Positions 12,655 to 12,829 of a DNA stretch of 12,829 nt are shown in pieces. The notes under the pieces are model-generated. The model worked only from the letters and a program-made list of their open reading frames with translations, did no database searches and had not been told where the DNA came from. The position numbers and the translations under genes are program-made. Positions within the stretch are counted from its first letter, which is position 1. Every line of letters begins with the position of its first letter. Source of the stretch: Tychonema litorale BBK16 (GTDB lineage Bacteria > Cyanobacteriota > Cyanobacteriia > Cyanobacteriales > Microcoleaceae); NCBI RefSeq assembly GCF_021648855.1, contig NZ_JAKJHX010000141.1, positions 1-12,829 of the forward strand, written 5' to 3'.

Positions 12655-12829
12655 ACCAAAAAACAGGGTTTAAAGCCCCGTCCTTCTAGGACGGATTTAA
12701 TTATCATGAAATGTAAAGACTATTAAAGTAACAAGTTTATAACTACAATTGTCAGTAAACGTTATACAATAATTCCATGATTGTACTAGAGTTTAAGTTA
12801 AAAGGCAAACCACAGCAATACCGGGTCAT
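12655..12829 (+). mobile_element. Left end of an IS200/IS605-type element (tnpB type), partial
   Basis: A hairpin CCGTCCT (12678-12684), loop TCT, AGGACGG (12688-12694) lies about 80 bp before a tnpB start codon, the usual layout of the left end of these elements. The preceding GGTTTAAAGCCC and the hairpin are typical of cyanobacterial IS1341-like copies. The left boundary near 12655 is approximate. The element runs in the same direction as the one whose right end is at 1-52. Confidence 0.65.
12777..12829 (+). CDS. tnpB: TnpB (IS200/IS605 OrfB) transposase, N-terminal part only
   Basis: The first 17 codons read MIVLEFKLKGKPQQYRV and then run off the window. This is the characteristic opening of cyanobacterial IS605 OrfB/TnpB proteins (MIVLEFK.KGK..QY). 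TnpB is the RNA-guided nuclease ancestor of Cas12. A TACAAT at 12765-12770 lies 6 bases upstream of the ATG and could be a -10 element for a nearly leaderless transcript, but no matching -35 was found. Whether the gene is intact and whether a tnpA accompanies it cannot be seen here. Confidence 0.75.
   Translation, partial: MIVLEFKLKGKPQQYRV

Overview
The window looks like chromosomal DNA from a filamentous cyanobacterium, most likely of the Oscillatoria/Microcoleus/Phormidium kind. The basis is the frequent HIP1 octamer GCGATCGC, heptanucleotide repeat arrays between genes, and several typically cyanobacterial protein families: a glucolipid-type GT2, a DprA-like SLOG protein, Uma2 nucleases and IS200/IS605 TnpB elements. 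No rRNA, tRNA or CRISPR array was seen.

Layout. Bases 1-52 are the tail of an IS200/IS605-type tnpB element: the last 11 codons plus the right-end hairpin. A Uma2 nuclease gene follows and overlaps a broken DUF4139 (MuiA-like) gene, of which only two pieces remain, joined out of frame. On the minus strand, a DprA-like gene and a MAPEG gene (15 bp apart) precede yajQ, with a 17-unit heptad array between MAPEG and yajQ. Next, also on the minus strand, come a P-loop/DRTGG 'phosphotransacetylase-like' protein and a small conserved protein that may be EbsA. Divergent from the latter is a GT2 enzyme resembling monoglucosyldiacylglycerol synthase (first step of galactolipid synthesis). Then comes sucC-sucD (succinyl-CoA ligase, 20 bp apart) and an OmpR-type response regulator with an altered acidic pocket. 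Facing it is a small secreted protein of unknown function, followed by a minus-strand Uma2-DUF433 pair. A plus-strand heme-oxygenase-like diiron protein ends at a perfect 13-bp hairpin, and the window closes in the left end and first 17 codons of a second tnpB element in the same orientation as the first.

Functional picture. Most genes are core metabolism (membrane glucolipid, succinyl-CoA/TCA branch), regulation or housekeeping. The accessory signal lies in the TnpB element ends, two Uma2 genes, the decayed DUF4139 gene and the repeats. I did not find a clear multi-gene system that is certainly new. The best leads are the heptad arrays whose units switch strand or are self-complementary, the divergent SucCD pair with a low-complexity linker in SucC, the orphan diiron-oxidase-like protein, and the Uma2-DUF433 pair.
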